From NCBI RefSeq assembly GCF_008704395.1, contig NZ_CP023695.1, forward strand, positions 1,364,001 through 1,428,000: a stretch of DNA of 64,000 nucleotides, given 5' to 3'. Under the pieces are notes generated by a model. The model had not been told where the DNA came from and searched no databases. It was given only the letters and a program-made list of their open reading frames with translations. The DNA is from Streptomyces alboniger. Its GTDB lineage: Bacteria; Actinomycetota; Actinomycetes; Streptomycetales; Streptomycetaceae. The position numbers and the translations under genes were made by a program. Shown one piece after another: positions 1 to 8,052 of this stretch; position 1 is the first letter of the stretch, and every line of letters begins with the position of its first letter.

Positions 1-302
1 CGGGGAGGCCCCATTGACCGGAGCGGCGCACCAACCGCCCGTCATCCTCAACGAGCGTGCGCGCCGCGCGGCACGAACCGCTGACCGGACAACAGGCATT
101 GTCCCGGTTGGTACGCCGCCGCGGCAGCTTGATCGGCCACGGTCCGCTGTGGACTGCGCCACGTTGCGCGTCCTCCGGCCCTGCCGTACCACACGGGCCC
201 CCCAAAACGGGTGGACTTTCCGGACCTTGACCAACGAATTGCCGGGCACCCGGGTGCGGTACAACGATCGGCCAGCCTACCTCGCGCCGTGTGGCGACAG
301 GG
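1..302. other. Window edge, no supported gene
   Basis: No reading frame here has convincing codon bias or a ribosome binding site; the frames that run through are shadows of cobL on the other strand. It may hold the promoter of a gene lying to the left of the window, but I could not fix a promoter pair with normal spacing. Confidence 0.5.
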
Positions 303-1523
303 TCACGGGGAACGGTCCGGCAACCGCCCGGAGAGCAGGAACACCACCGTCCGCTTCTCCTCCCGCCAGGCGCGGGTGTCGAGCTCCACGGACTGGAGGA
401 GGGCGCATTCGACGAGGTACCCGTGCTCGGACAGGTCCCTGCCGATGAGTTCGGCGGCGTCGCGCGTCGCGGCGTGCGTCACGATGCGCTGCGGGCGGCG
501 GTCGGCGACCGCGGAGACCACCGCCGCTCCCCCGCCCCCGACGCGTACGACGTCCGGTTCGGGGAGGTCTTCGAGGATGTGCGGCGCGAGGCCGTGGACG
601 GTCTGCGCCTGGACGCCGAAGCGGCGGACGGCGGCCGTGGTGCGGCCCAGGGCGTCGGCGTCGTGGTCGACGGCGATCACGGCGGCGCCGAAGCGGGCCG
701 CCTCCGCGGTGAAGGCGCCGCTGCCGCAGCCGATGTCCCAGACGAGGTCGCCCACGCGCGGCCCGGTGCGGGCGAGTTGGGCGGCGCGCAGCCGGTCGCT
801 CTCCCCCTCGCCGAGCCAGATGTCGCCGCCGTACTCCGCGGCGGGCAGCGCCCAGCCGCGCGGCGACCCGGCCGGTTCGCGCCCGGCGATCCAGCCGGTG
901 TCGGAGGAGGGCGTGGTGCCGGATCCGCCGACGACGATGACGACGTTCGGGTCGCGCCAGGTGTGGTCGGCGGCCTTGTCGGAAGTGACCACGGTGACGC
1001 GCTCGCGCTCGGTGCCGAGTTCCTCGCAGATGACGAAGGTGCGGTGGACGCCCTGGAGCAGCAGGCTCAGCTCGGCCGGTCCCGCGCCCGGTGAGGTGAG
1101 GACGGCGACCTTGGTGTGGGCGCGGCAGACGTTCACGGCGCGGCGCAGGCTGCGGCGGTGGGCGACCACGACCTCGGCGTCGTCCCACGGCATACCCGCG
1201 CGAGCGAACGCCTGGGCGACGGAGGAGACGGCGGGCACCACTTCGACTTCCAGGCCGAATTCGGGGGCGCGCAGGGTGCGTACGACACCGAAGAAGCCGG
1301 GGTCGCCGTCGGCGAGGACCACGGCGGTGCCGCGGTGGGCGGCGATGCGGCGTGCGGCCAGGCCCACGCTGCCGAGGCGGATCCGTTCGGCGTGGGCGGG
1401 CAGCTCGTCCAGCGCCAGGTGGTGGGCGGCGCCGGCCACGAGCGTGGCGGCGCGGAGCGCGGAGCGTGCCGCCGCGGTCAGCGGCGTACCGTCCCAGCCG
1501 ATCACCGTGACCCGGTCGGCCAT
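303..1523 (-). CDS. cobL: Precorrin-6Y C5,15-methyltransferase (decarboxylating), CbiE-CbiT fusion
   Basis: Cytoplasmic cobalamin (corrin ring) enzyme of about 406 residues. The N-terminal half (about 1-205) is a CbiE-type tetrapyrrole methylase; the C-terminal half (about 225-400) is a CbiT-type SAM methyltransferase with the glycine-rich motif WDIGCGSGAFT. In the aerobic pathway the fused protein methylates precorrin-6Y at C5 and C15 and decarboxylates it. I start it at ATG 1523 (MADRVTV), preceded by AGGAG, because the much longer open frame upstream runs through other genes and is a GC artefact. No other cob gene is visible in the window, so the partner genes must lie elsewhere or to the left. 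No cobalamin riboswitch was recognised upstream. Confidence 0.9.
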   Translation of the reverse strand: MADRVTVIGWDGTPLTAAARSALRAATLVAGAAHHLALDELPAHAERIRLGSVGLAARRIAAHRGTAVVLADGDPGFFGVVRTLRAPEFGLEVEVVPAVSSVAQAFARAGMPWDDAEVVVAHRRSLRRAVNVCRAHTKVAVLTSPGAGPAELSLLLQGVHRTFVICEELGTERERVTVVTSDKAADHTWRDPNVVIVVGGSGTTPSSDTGWIAGREPAGSPRGWALPAAEYGGDIWLGEGESDRLRAAQLARTGPRVGDLVWDIGCGSGAFTAEAARFGAAVIAVDHDADALGRTTAAVRRFGVQAQTVHGLAPHILEDLPEPDVVRVGGGGAAVVSAVADRRPQRIVTHAATRDAAELIGRDLSEHGYLVECALLQSVELDTRAWREEKRTVVFLLSGRLPDRSP

Positions 1524-1696
1524 CGTCGTCTGTCTCCTGAGGTTCTCGCGGGTCGTCTGTGCGGTGCGGTGGCTGCGGGGAGCGACCGCGCACGCGGCCA
1601 GGGCGAGCGTACCTGGTGGGACTCGGGCGTGCTGGGGAGCCGGGGGGTGTGCCGGGCCGTGGGCTCGGCGCGTTCCCGTTCGCGGAAGGCGCGGGC

Positions 1697-2341
1697 TCAG
1701 TTCCAGTCGGAGAACGCGGAGAAGCCGCTCTCGGCGAGGCTGTCGGACACGCCTTCGAGGTCCTCGGGGAGCAGGCTCCACACGATGAGGTCGGTGCGCA
1801 TCTCGATCCAGCCGCCGAAGGGGTCGCCGCCGTTTCTCGTACGCGCTATCCAGGCGCCGCGCAGGACGCCCTCGCTGATGCAGCCGATCTTCTGGGCGAC
1901 CTGCTGGGCGGCGGTGTTGTCGGCGGCGGTGCGCAGTTCGATGCGCTCGAACGCCTGGTCGTTGAAGAGCCACTGGGCGGTGGCGAGCGCCGCCTCGGAG
2001 GCGTAGCCCTCGCCGCGGGCCCAGGGGGCGATGACGTAACTGAGTTCGCTGGCGCGCACGCGCCAGTCCGTATTGCGCAGATGGATGACGCCGACCAGTC
2101 GCTGGGTGAGGAACTCCGTGACGGCGAGGGCGATCCCGCGGCCCTCGGTGCGCTCGGCCGGTGCGAGCCGGGTGATCCAGTCGTGGGCGTCGGCCTCGGT
2201 GTAGGGCTGGGGCACGGAGGTCCAGGCGGTGACCATCTCGTCGTTCATCATCTCCGCGTACGCGGACACGTCGGCGTCCTCGAACGGGCGCAGCACCAAC
2301 CGCTCCGTGCTGATGGAGACATCGGGGAAGGTGGTCGTCAT
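1697..2341 (-). CDS. GNAT acetyltransferase, RimJ/RimL type
   Basis: About 214 residues, the usual size for the Acetyltransf_3 branch of the GNAT fold. RLVLRPF opens the domain near residue 15, the acetyl-CoA loop is seen as PWARGEGYASEA near residues 105-117, and ELRTAADNTAAQ is the typical C-terminal element. Members acetylate protein N-termini or small amines; the substrate cannot be read from sequence. It stands alone between cobL and the lipoprotein genes, separated from the latter by a strong hairpin. Confidence 0.8.
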   Translation of the reverse strand: MTTTFPDVSISTERLVLRPFEDADVSAYAEMMNDEMVTAWTSVPQPYTEADAHDWITRLAPAERTEGRGIALAVTEFLTQRLVGVIHLRNTDWRVRASELSYVIAPWARGEGYASEAALATAQWLFNDQAFERIELRTAADNTAAQQVAQKIGCISEGVLRGAWIARTRNGGDPFGGWIEMRTDLIVWSLLPEDLEGVSDSLAESGFSAFSDWN

Positions 2342-2412
2342 GCGCCGCTCCGTAACCTGGAACCCTCGGGCCTGCTGAAGTGCCCAGCATGCAGCATGTC
2401 GGCGCGCGGACG

Positions 2413-2455
2413 CACCACGGGGTCCGCTCCTTCATCAGGAGCGGACCCCGTGGTG
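2413..2455 (-). terminator. Perfect 18-bp stem terminator after the metQ genes
   Basis: Arms CACCACGGGGTCCGCTCC (2413-2430) and its exact complement (2438-2455) flank a 7-base loop, 22 bases past the stop of the second lipoprotein gene. There is no long U tract, as is usual for Streptomyces terminators. Confidence 0.8.
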
Positions 2456-2476
2456 GGGGCGGGAACGGACTGGGCG

Positions 2477-3310
2477 TCAGTTCCCTTGGGCGGGCAGGAC
2501 GGAGCCCTTGTACGTGTCCTCGATGAACCGTTTCACCTCGGGTGAGGTGAGCAGTTCGGCCAGCTTCCTCACCCGTGGGTCGTCCTCGTCGCCCTTCTTG
2601 ACGGCGAGGACGTTGTTGTACGGGTTGCCCTTCGGCGACTCCAGAAGGATGGCGTCCTTCTTGGGACTGAGTCCGGCGTCGAGCGCGTAGTTGTTGTTGA
2701 TGACCGCGGCGTCGAGGTCGTCGAGCGAGCGCGGCAGCTGCGCGGGGTCGAGCGGCTTGATGGTGAGCTTCTTCGGGTTGGACGTGATGTCCTCGGGCGT
2801 GGCGGTGCCGCCGACGCCCTTCTTGAGCCCGATGACGCCCTTGGAGGCGAGGAGTTGGAGCGCCCGGCCCTCGTTGGTGGTGTCGTTGGGGACGGCGACG
2901 GTCGCGCCCGCCCGCAGGTTGCGGACGTCCTTCAGCTTCTCGTCGTCCTTCGCGTACACGCCCATCGGCGGCAGGTACACCTCGGCGACCGGCACCAGGT
3001 CCGTCTTCTTGGACGAGTTGAAGTCCTTGAGGTACGGGGTGTGCTGGTACAGGTTGGCGTCGAGGGAGCCTTCCTGGAGCGCGGTGTTCGGCGTCACGTA
3101 GTCCGTGAACTCCGTGATCCGGAGGTCGAGTCCCTTCTTCTTCGCGAGGTTCTCCTGGATGTACGTGAGTACTTCGCCGGCCGGGGTCGGGGTGGCCCCG
3201 ACGACGAGCGTGTCGCCGCCCGGGCCACTGTCCGTGCCCGCGCCGCACGCGGTGAGCCCCAGCGTGAGGGCCAGGGTTCCGGCCGCGGCGGCGATGACGG
3301 ACGTACGCAT
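2477..3310 (-). CDS. metQ: MetQ/NlpA-family substrate-binding lipoprotein, copy 2
   Basis: 277 residues. A lipoprotein signal peptide ends in the lipobox LTAC (Cys22), so the protein should be anchored to the outer face of the membrane. The mature part is an NlpA/MetQ periplasmic-binding fold with FTDYVTPNTAL, VPNDTTNEGRAL and a C-terminal segment LLTSPEVKRFIEDTY. The family binds methionine or related amino acids for a MetNI importer. It starts two bases after the stop of the first copy and is clearly a tandem duplicate, with parallel motifs along the whole length but a diverged binding-site region. Two binding proteins for one permease suggests different ligands, for example D- and L-methionine or methionine-containing peptides; that is inference. 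Confidence 0.85.
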   Translation of the reverse strand: MRTSVIAAAAGTLALTLGLTACGAGTDSGPGGDTLVVGATPTPAGEVLTYIQENLAKKKGLDLRITEFTDYVTPNTALQEGSLDANLYQHTPYLKDFNSSKKTDLVPVAEVYLPPMGVYAKDDEKLKDVRNLRAGATVAVPNDTTNEGRALQLLASKGVIGLKKGVGGTATPEDITSNPKKLTIKPLDPAQLPRSLDDLDAAVINNNYALDAGLSPKKDAILLESPKGNPYNNVLAVKKGDEDDPRVRKLAELLTSPEVKRFIEDTYKGSVLPAQGN

Positions 3311-3312
3311 GA

Positions 3313-4146
3313 TCAGAACGCCGCGACGACGGCGCCGTCGTACTTGTCGTCGATGAACTTCTTGACCTCGGGCGAGGTGAGGAGCTTGGCGAGCTTCTTC
3401 ACGCGCGGGTCGTTCTCGTCGCCCTTCTTCACGGCGAGGAAGTTGCCGTAGGGGTTGCCCTTGGCCTTCTCGGCGACGAGGGCGTGCTTGGCGGGGCTGA
3501 GCTTGGCTTCCAGGGCGTAGTTGCCGTTGATCACCGCGGCGTCGACGTCGCTGAGGGAGCGGGGCAGCTGGGCGGCCTCCAGCTCCTTGAACTTGAGGTT
3601 CTTCGGGTTCTTGGCGACGTCCTTGGGGGTGGCGTCGTAACCGACGCCCTTCTTCAGCTCGATGACGCCGTTGTCCGCGAGGAGCTTGAGGGCGCGGGCC
3701 TCGTTCGTGGTGTCGTTCGGGACGGCGACGGTGGCACCGTCCTTCAGGTCGCCGAGCTTCTTGACGCCCTTGGAGTACACGCCGAGGGGCTCCAGGTGCA
3801 CCGTGCCGTTCGGGACGGGCGCGATGTCCGTGCCGTTCTTCTTGTTGAAGTCGTCCAGGTACGGCTTGTGCTGGAAGTAGTTCGCGAAGACCTCGCCCTG
3901 CTGGACGGCGGTGTTCGGCGTGACGTAGTCGGTGAACTCGCGGATTTCCAGGTCCAGGCCGGCCTTCTTGGCGAGGTTCTTCTGGACGTAGTCCAGGATC
4001 GCGCCCTGCGGCGTGGGGGTGGCGGCGACGATGAGCGGGCCGTCCTTGTCGCCCGCGGAGCCCTTCTCGGAGCCGCAGGCGGTGAGCCCGAGGGTGAGGG
4101 CTCCGGCGGCGAGGACAGCGGTGGTGATCTTGGCGGTGTTACGCAC
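3313..4146 (-). CDS. metQ: MetQ/NlpA-family substrate-binding lipoprotein, copy 1
   Basis: 277 residues, GTG start at 4146 with AAAGG eight bases upstream. Signal peptide with lipobox LTAC (Cys24), then an NlpA/MetQ binding domain (REFTDYVTPNTAV, VPNDTTNEARALKLLADNG, LLTSPEVKKFIDDKYDG). It is the promoter-proximal of the two binding proteins and follows the permease gene after a 90-base gap holding short repeats and a hairpin. It should deliver methionine-type substrates to MetI/MetN. Confidence 0.87.
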   Translation of the reverse strand: MRNTAKITTAVLAAGALTLGLTACGSEKGSAGDKDGPLIVAATPTPQGAILDYVQKNLAKKAGLDLEIREFTDYVTPNTAVQQGEVFANYFQHKPYLDDFNKKNGTDIAPVPNGTVHLEPLGVYSKGVKKLGDLKDGATVAVPNDTTNEARALKLLADNGVIELKKGVGYDATPKDVAKNPKNLKFKELEAAQLPRSLSDVDAAVINGNYALEAKLSPAKHALVAEKAKGNPYGNFLAVKKGDENDPRVKKLAKLLTSPEVKKFIDDKYDGAVVAAF

Positions 4147-4166
4147 GAAAAGTGCCTTTCTCCATG

Positions 4167-4215
4167 GGTGGTGCCGGTGGTGCCGGTGGTGCAGCCCCGC
4201 CGTGGGTGGGCGGGG
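4167..4215 (-). repeat. 9-bp triple repeat and GC hairpin between metI and metQ
   Basis: Three head-to-tail copies of GGTGGTGCC (4167-4193, last base of the third differs) are followed by a CCCCGCC/GGCGGGG stem with a 7-base loop (4195-4215). On the operon strand the hairpin comes first and could act as an mRNA stabiliser or partial terminator; this is unproven. Confidence 0.5.
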
Positions 4216-4236
4216 AGGTCTGCGGGTGGGTCCCGG

Positions 4237-4983
4237 TCAGCCGGTCTTGGTGGTCGACTCGGCGGCGACGGTGCCGGGCAGCACCCCGCGCAGCGGCCGG
4301 AACAGCAGCAGCGGACCGGAGCCGCCGCCGCGCTTGTGCAGCCTGCGGGCGGCGTAGTCGCCCGCGAACTGGATGATCGAGATGGCCACGGCGAGGATCG
4401 CCACGGTGATCCACATCAGCTCGGTCTCGAAGCGCTGGTAGCCGTAGCGCAACGCGAGGTCGCCGAGACCGCCGCCGCCGACCGTGCCCGCCATCGCGGA
4501 GTAGCCGATGAGGGCGACGATCGTGGTGGTGGCGCCGGAGATCAGCGAGGGCAGCGACTCCGGTACGAGGACCTTGCGTACGACGGTCCAGGTGGAGCCG
4601 CCCATCGACTGCACGGCCTCCACGAGCCCGCCGTCGACCTCACGGATCGAGGTCTCCACCAGGCGCGCGAAGAACGGGATGGCGCCGACGGCGAGCGGCA
4701 CGAGGGCGGCCTCGCGGCCGATCGTGGTGCCGGTGACCCAGCGCGTGAAGCCCATCAGGGCGACCATCAGGATGATGAAGGGCATCGAGCGGGCGATGTT
4801 CACGATCTGCCCGATGACCTTGTTGAGCACGGCGTTCTGAAGCAGCGCGCCGCGCTCGGTGAGGACGAGCAGGATGCCGAGCGGCAGTCCGGCGACGACG
4901 GCTATCAGCGTCGACCAGCCCACCATGTACAGGGTGTCCCAACAGGCCTGCTCCAGCAGGGGCTGCATCTCCGACCAGGTCAC
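4237..4983 (-). CDS. metI: Methionine ABC transporter permease
   Basis: 248 residues with about five membrane segments and the cytoplasmic EAA-type loop (VQSMGGSTWTVVRKVLVPESLPSL, around residues 110-135) that docks on the ATPase. Length and order match MetI. The start codon overlaps the metN stop by four bases (ATGA), so the two are translationally coupled, giving the operon metN-metI-metQ-metQ. Confidence 0.92.
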   Translation of the reverse strand: MTWSEMQPLLEQACWDTLYMVGWSTLIAVVAGLPLGILLVLTERGALLQNAVLNKVIGQIVNIARSMPFIILMVALMGFTRWVTGTTIGREAALVPLAVGAIPFFARLVETSIREVDGGLVEAVQSMGGSTWTVVRKVLVPESLPSLISGATTTIVALIGYSAMAGTVGGGGLGDLALRYGYQRFETELMWITVAILAVAISIIQFAGDYAARRLHKRGGGSGPLLLFRPLRGVLPGTVAAESTTKTG

Positions 4984-6053
4984 TTGGCACCTTCCTTGAC
5001 CAGCAGCGTGTCGTCCTGCGGAGCGCTCGCGGGGCCCTCGCCCGCGATCTCGACCTGGAGGCCCTGCTCGCGCAGGAACCCGATCGGGACGACGTTCTCC
5101 TCGAAGCGGCCGGGCAGTTCGATGCGCATGCGGCCGACCTGCTTGCCCGCGATGGTGTCCATCGCGGCGCCGAGGATCGAGATGTCGATGTTGTACGTAC
5201 GTGACAGCTGGGAGATGACCGGCTGGGTCGCGGCCTCGCCGTGGAAGGTCACGTCGACGACGGTGCGGTCCTCGCCGGTGGCCTCGCCGCTGACGGGGAA
5301 GAGCGCGGCGGCCAGCTCGGAACCGGGGGTGGCGAGGAGTTCGCTGACGGTGCCGGACTCGATGATCTGTCCCCGCTCCATGAGGGCGGCGGAGTCGCAG
5401 ACGCTCTTGACGACGTCCATCTCGTGCGTGATGAGCAGGACGGTCAGGCCGAGCTGCCGGTTGAGGTCGCGCAGGAGCTGGAGGATGGAGCGGGTGGTCT
5501 CCGGGTCGAGCGCGCTGGTCGCCTCGTCGGAGAGCAGCACCTTCGGGTCGCCGGCGAGTGCGCGGGCGATGCCGACACGCTGCTTCTGGCCGCCCGAGAG
5601 CTGCGCCGGGTAGGACTTCGCCTTGTCGGCGAGGCCCACCAGGTCGAGCAGTTCGAGGGCCTTGCGGGAACGCTCCTGGCCGGACAGGCCGAGGATTTCG
5701 AGCGGCAGCTCGACGTTGTCCTGCACGGTCCGCGAGGACAGCAGGTTGAAGTGCTGGAAGACCATACCGATGCGGCTGCGCGCCCGGCGCAGTTCCCGGC
5801 CCGCGCGCGGGCCGCGTCCGACCAGGGCGGTGAGGTCCTGGCCGGCGACGGTCACCGTGCCGGAGGTGGGGCGCTCAAGGAGGTTGACGCAGCGGATCAG
5901 GGAGGACTTGCCGGCGCCGGACTGGCCGATGACGCCGTACACCTCGCCCTCGCGGACGTGCAGGTCGACTCCGTCGAGAGCGGTTACTTCACGACCGCGT
6001 GAGCGGTAGACCTTGGTGAGGCCGGAAGTGGTGATCACAGGGGATTCCGTCAC
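4980..6053 (-). CDS. metN: Methionine ABC transporter ATP-binding protein with NIL domain
   Basis: About 357 residues from GTG 6053; the open frame extends further upstream but only as poor-bias sequence through the leader. ABC ATPase motifs: Walker A GQSGAGKSS, signature LSGGQKQR, Walker B VLLSDEATSALD. The last roughly 85 residues form a NIL domain (DVTFHGEAATQPVISQL onward), which in MetN proteins binds cytosolic methionine and shuts the transporter down. No convincing Shine-Dalgarno lies before the start, so initiation may depend on translation of the leader or on mRNA structure. First structural gene of the operon. Confidence 0.92.
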   Translation of the reverse strand: MTESPVITTSGLTKVYRSRGREVTALDGVDLHVREGEVYGVIGQSGAGKSSLIRCVNLLERPTSGTVTVAGQDLTALVGRGPRAGRELRRARSRIGMVFQHFNLLSSRTVQDNVELPLEILGLSGQERSRKALELLDLVGLADKAKSYPAQLSGGQKQRVGIARALAGDPKVLLSDEATSALDPETTRSILQLLRDLNRQLGLTVLLITHEMDVVKSVCDSAALMERGQIIESGTVSELLATPGSELAAALFPVSGEATGEDRTVVDVTFHGEAATQPVISQLSRTYNIDISILGAAMDTIAGKQVGRMRIELPGRFEENVVPIGFLREQGLQVEIAGEGPASAPQDDTLLVKEGAK

Positions 6054-6262
6054 TGTCGAGTGCGCGGCGCGGGTGTGGCCGGGCACGGGGCATTCGTTCG
6101 GAACGCGGCACGGTTCTCGCGGTGGCGAAAGGAACCGGAGGACGTGTGCGCGGGGCGGGCTCGCTTCCTGCGTCGGTACGGCTTTCGTCGCGTACGTCGT
6201 GCAGGGGCGGGGCACAGTGGCTTCGCTTCGGGGCGCGAGGCTCTTCAGTGGTGCGGGGGCCC
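6054..6262 (-). promoter_or_regulatory. Long untranslated leader of the metN operon
   Basis: About 210 bases between the leader ORF stop and metN. It contains several possible stems, among them GUACG/CGUAC and CGGTTC/GAACCG, and a GUGCG/CGCAC stem spanning the leader ORF stop codon. I did not recognise a SAM riboswitch core. The length and the Met/Cys leader ORF at its 5' end suggest conditional read-through. Confidence 0.4.
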
Positions 6263-6349
6263 TCAGAAGGCGCACATTCGACACATACAACGAGCACCGG
6301 GCGTCATCGTCGCCTCGGTCGCAAGGGTGCGGCTGCTCGTCGTGGTCAT
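6263..6349 (-). CDS. Met/Cys-rich leader peptide upstream of metN
   Basis: 28 codons beginning ATG ACC ACG ACG and ending in residues R-C-M-C-R-M-C-A-F and a TGA stop. Three Cys and two Met codons fall within six consecutive positions just before the end, which is very unlikely in this GC-rich background. There is no Shine-Dalgarno; a TTTACT -10-like box (6357-6362) lies seven bases before the ATG, so the peptide could be read from a leaderless transcript. An internal ATG (TPGARCMCRMCAF version) with a weak GAGG is an alternative start. Leaderless poly-cysteine ORFs are known cysteine-responsive attenuators in mycobacteria; the mix of Met and Cys codons fits a sulfur amino acid importer. The function is inferred. 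Confidence 0.6.
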   Translation of the reverse strand: MTTTSSRTLATEATMTPGARCMCRMCAF

Positions 6350-6384
6350 GGGGAGAAGTAAAACACGCGTGAGGTCGCCGTCCA

Positions 6385-6415
6385 CCACCGCTGTCCGCAT
6401 TGCGGACAGCGGTGG
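6385..6415 (-). terminator. 15-bp perfect hairpin after the HAD phosphatase
   Basis: CCACCGCTGTCCGCA and its exact complement are separated by one base on paper (in practice a 13-bp stem with a small loop). It lies 30 bases past the HAD gene stop and just upstream of the putative metN leader promoter, so it insulates the two units. Confidence 0.75.
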
Positions 6416-6444
6416 GACGGGACCGGGCGGCCGGGCCACGGCAC

Positions 6445-7131
6445 TCAGTCGGCGAAAGTGATCTCCACGGCACCCGCCGTGGCCTGGGCCGACACGGCGG
6501 AGAGGTCCTTGACCAGGACGTCTGCCGAAAGCTCCGTGCCGTTGTGCGTTGTGGCCAACGCCACGGTCGTCATGCCCGCGGCCCGCCCGGCCTGGAGACC
6601 GGCAGGGGCGTCCTCGAAGACCACGCAGCGCGCCGGGTCGACGCCGAGCTTGGCGGCCGCGAGCAGGTAGGGCTCCGGGTCGGGCTTGCCGCGGGTGATG
6701 TCGTCGGCGGCGATCAGCAGGCCGGGCCGGATGCCGGCCTCGGCGAGCCGGGCCTCGGCGAGGACGCGGGTGGCGGAGGTGACGACGGCCCAGCGGAGGG
6801 GGGCACCTCCCTGCTCGAGCGGAGCCGAGAGCTGGGGGGACGGCAGGGAGTCGAGGAGTGCGCGGGTGCCGGGCAGCAGTTCGACACCGCCTGCCACGTC
6901 GGAGACCTCCAGCTCCTCGATCCGGGCCACGGCCTCGGCGACCTTCTCCGGCGGCAGCAGGTCGGCGGCAATCTCGGCGGCGGGGCGGCCGTGCAGTTCG
7001 ACCCGGGCGAACTCCTCGGCGGTGATCCCGTACTCCCGCGCCCACCGCGTCCAGCAGCGGTAGACCGACGCGAGGGAGGAGATGAGGGTGCCGTCGTTGT
7101 CGAACAGGAGCGCTTCGGCCTGGATCTTCAT
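6445..7131 (-). CDS. HAD-superfamily sugar-phosphate phosphatase
   Basis: 228 residues from ATG 7131 (MKIQAEALLFDNDGTL). Motif I is DNDGTL (nucleophile D11, acid/base D13), motif II VVTSATR, motif III the Lys in RGKPDPEPY, motif IV VVFEDAPAG. The size and cap-domain layout match the beta-phosphoglucomutase / 2-deoxyglucose-6-phosphatase / glycerol-phosphatase branch. The exact substrate is unknown. A TACGCT box eight bases before the ATG would allow near-leaderless transcription; a longer frame to 7170 exists but has no ribosome binding site. Confidence 0.8.
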   Translation of the reverse strand: MKIQAEALLFDNDGTLISSLASVYRCWTRWAREYGITAEEFARVELHGRPAAEIAADLLPPEKVAEAVARIEELEVSDVAGGVELLPGTRALLDSLPSPQLSAPLEQGGAPLRWAVVTSATRVLAEARLAEAGIRPGLLIAADDITRGKPDPEPYLLAAAKLGVDPARCVVFEDAPAGLQAGRAAGMTTVALATTHNGTELSADVLVKDLSAVSAQATAGAVEITFAD

Positions 7132-7202
7132 GGTGTCCGAGCGTACGGGGCACCCCGGGGGCAGGCGCATCGGGTCAAAGGGCCCGTAATAAAGTCACGG
7201 GC

Positions 7203-7562
7203 ATGCTTGTTGCCCTGACGATCGCGACCTCCGTGGCCGCGCTCGCCCTCGCCGCCTGGTGCGGTTTCGCCGCGTACCGTGACCAGCCGACCAAGGACTG
7301 GCACTTCATCGGCATGGGTGTGGTGACCTTCCTCGCCCTGGTCCAGCTGATCGTCGGCATCGTCCAGCTGGCGCGGGGCGAGGACCCGGAACAGGGCACG
7401 ACGATCTTCGTGGCGTATCTGCTCGGCTCCTTCGCGTGCGTTCCCGCTGCGGGCTTCATGTCGCTCGCCGAGCGCACCCGCTGGGGCTCCCTGACGGTCG
7501 CCGCGGGCGGCGTGGTCCTCGCCGTGCTCGAAGTACGGCTCTACGACATCTGGGGTGGCTGA
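7203..7562 (+). CDS. Small four-helix membrane protein
   Basis: 119 residues with four hydrophobic segments (about 3-22, 35-57, 66-86, 93-113) and a short charged cytoplasmic loop (YRDQPTKDW). It resembles the conserved hypothetical integral membrane proteins of Streptomyces; no catalytic motif is visible. TAAAGT (7190-7195) sits seven bases before the ATG with no Shine-Dalgarno, pointing to a leaderless mRNA. The next membrane gene follows directly and is probably co-transcribed. Confidence 0.75.
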   Translation: MLVALTIATSVAALALAAWCGFAAYRDQPTKDWHFIGMGVVTFLALVQLIVGIVQLARGEDPEQGTTIFVAYLLGSFACVPAAGFMSLAERTRWGSLTVAAGGVVLAVLEVRLYDIWGG

Positions 7563-7563
7563 G

Positions 7564-8001
7564 GTGACGGAGGCCGAGAAGACCGGGGCGGGCGTGGACG
7601 GCGGCGCCCGCCGGAAGCTGATCACCGGGCCGGGCATTCTGCTGCTGTGGCTGTACGGCGTGATGGTCGTCGGCGCGGTGTCGCGCTCGGCCGTGCAGAT
7701 CTCGACGGACTTCGACAGGGCCCCGCTCGCGTACTCCCTGTCGGCGCTCGCGGGCCTCGTCTACGGCTTCATCACGTACTCGTTGGTGCGCGGCGGGGAG
7801 ACGGCCCGCAAGGCGGCGCTGGTGTGCTGCGCCGCCGAGCTGGTGGGGGTGCTCGCCGTGGGCGCGTGGACGCTGGCGGAACCGTCCGCCTTCCCCGACT
7901 CCACGGTGTGGTCGGACTTCGGCATGGGCTATCTGTTCATTCCGGTGATCCTGCCGGTGACGGCGATCTTCTGGTTGATCAAGGCGCGGCGGGCGGCGTG
8001 A
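7564..8001 (+). CDS. Small membrane protein
   Basis: About 145 residues from GTG 7564 (an in-frame GTG at 7555 would overlap the previous gene by eight bases). Four hydrophobic segments, beginning after a charged head (EKTGAGVDGGARRKL). It forms a two-gene unit with the upstream membrane protein. I do not recognise a function; a heteromeric membrane pair is a fair guess. Confidence 0.75.
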   Translation: MTEAEKTGAGVDGGARRKLITGPGILLLWLYGVMVVGAVSRSAVQISTDFDRAPLAYSLSALAGLVYGFITYSLVRGGETARKAALVCCAAELVGVLAVGAWTLAEPSAFPDSTVWSDFGMGYLFIPVILPVTAIFWLIKARRAA

Positions 8002-8052
8002 GCGACGAGAGAATCTCCTCGCTCGGCTGAACTCCCTTGCTAGGGTGCGCCG

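Noticed and set aside
1524..1696. Cobalamin riboswitch upstream of cobL
   Set aside because: The gap is only about 170 bases and I could not find the B12-box consensus.
303..3248. Very long minus-strand open frame spanning cobL, the acetyltransferase and a lipoprotein gene
   Set aside because: GC-rich DNA lacks stops in several frames. Codon bias, ribosome sites and family lengths support three separate genes in other frames.
6054..6262. SAM riboswitch upstream of metN
   Set aside because: I looked for a conserved multi-stem SAM core and could not assemble one. The Met/Cys leader ORF explains the region better. A covariance-model search would settle it.
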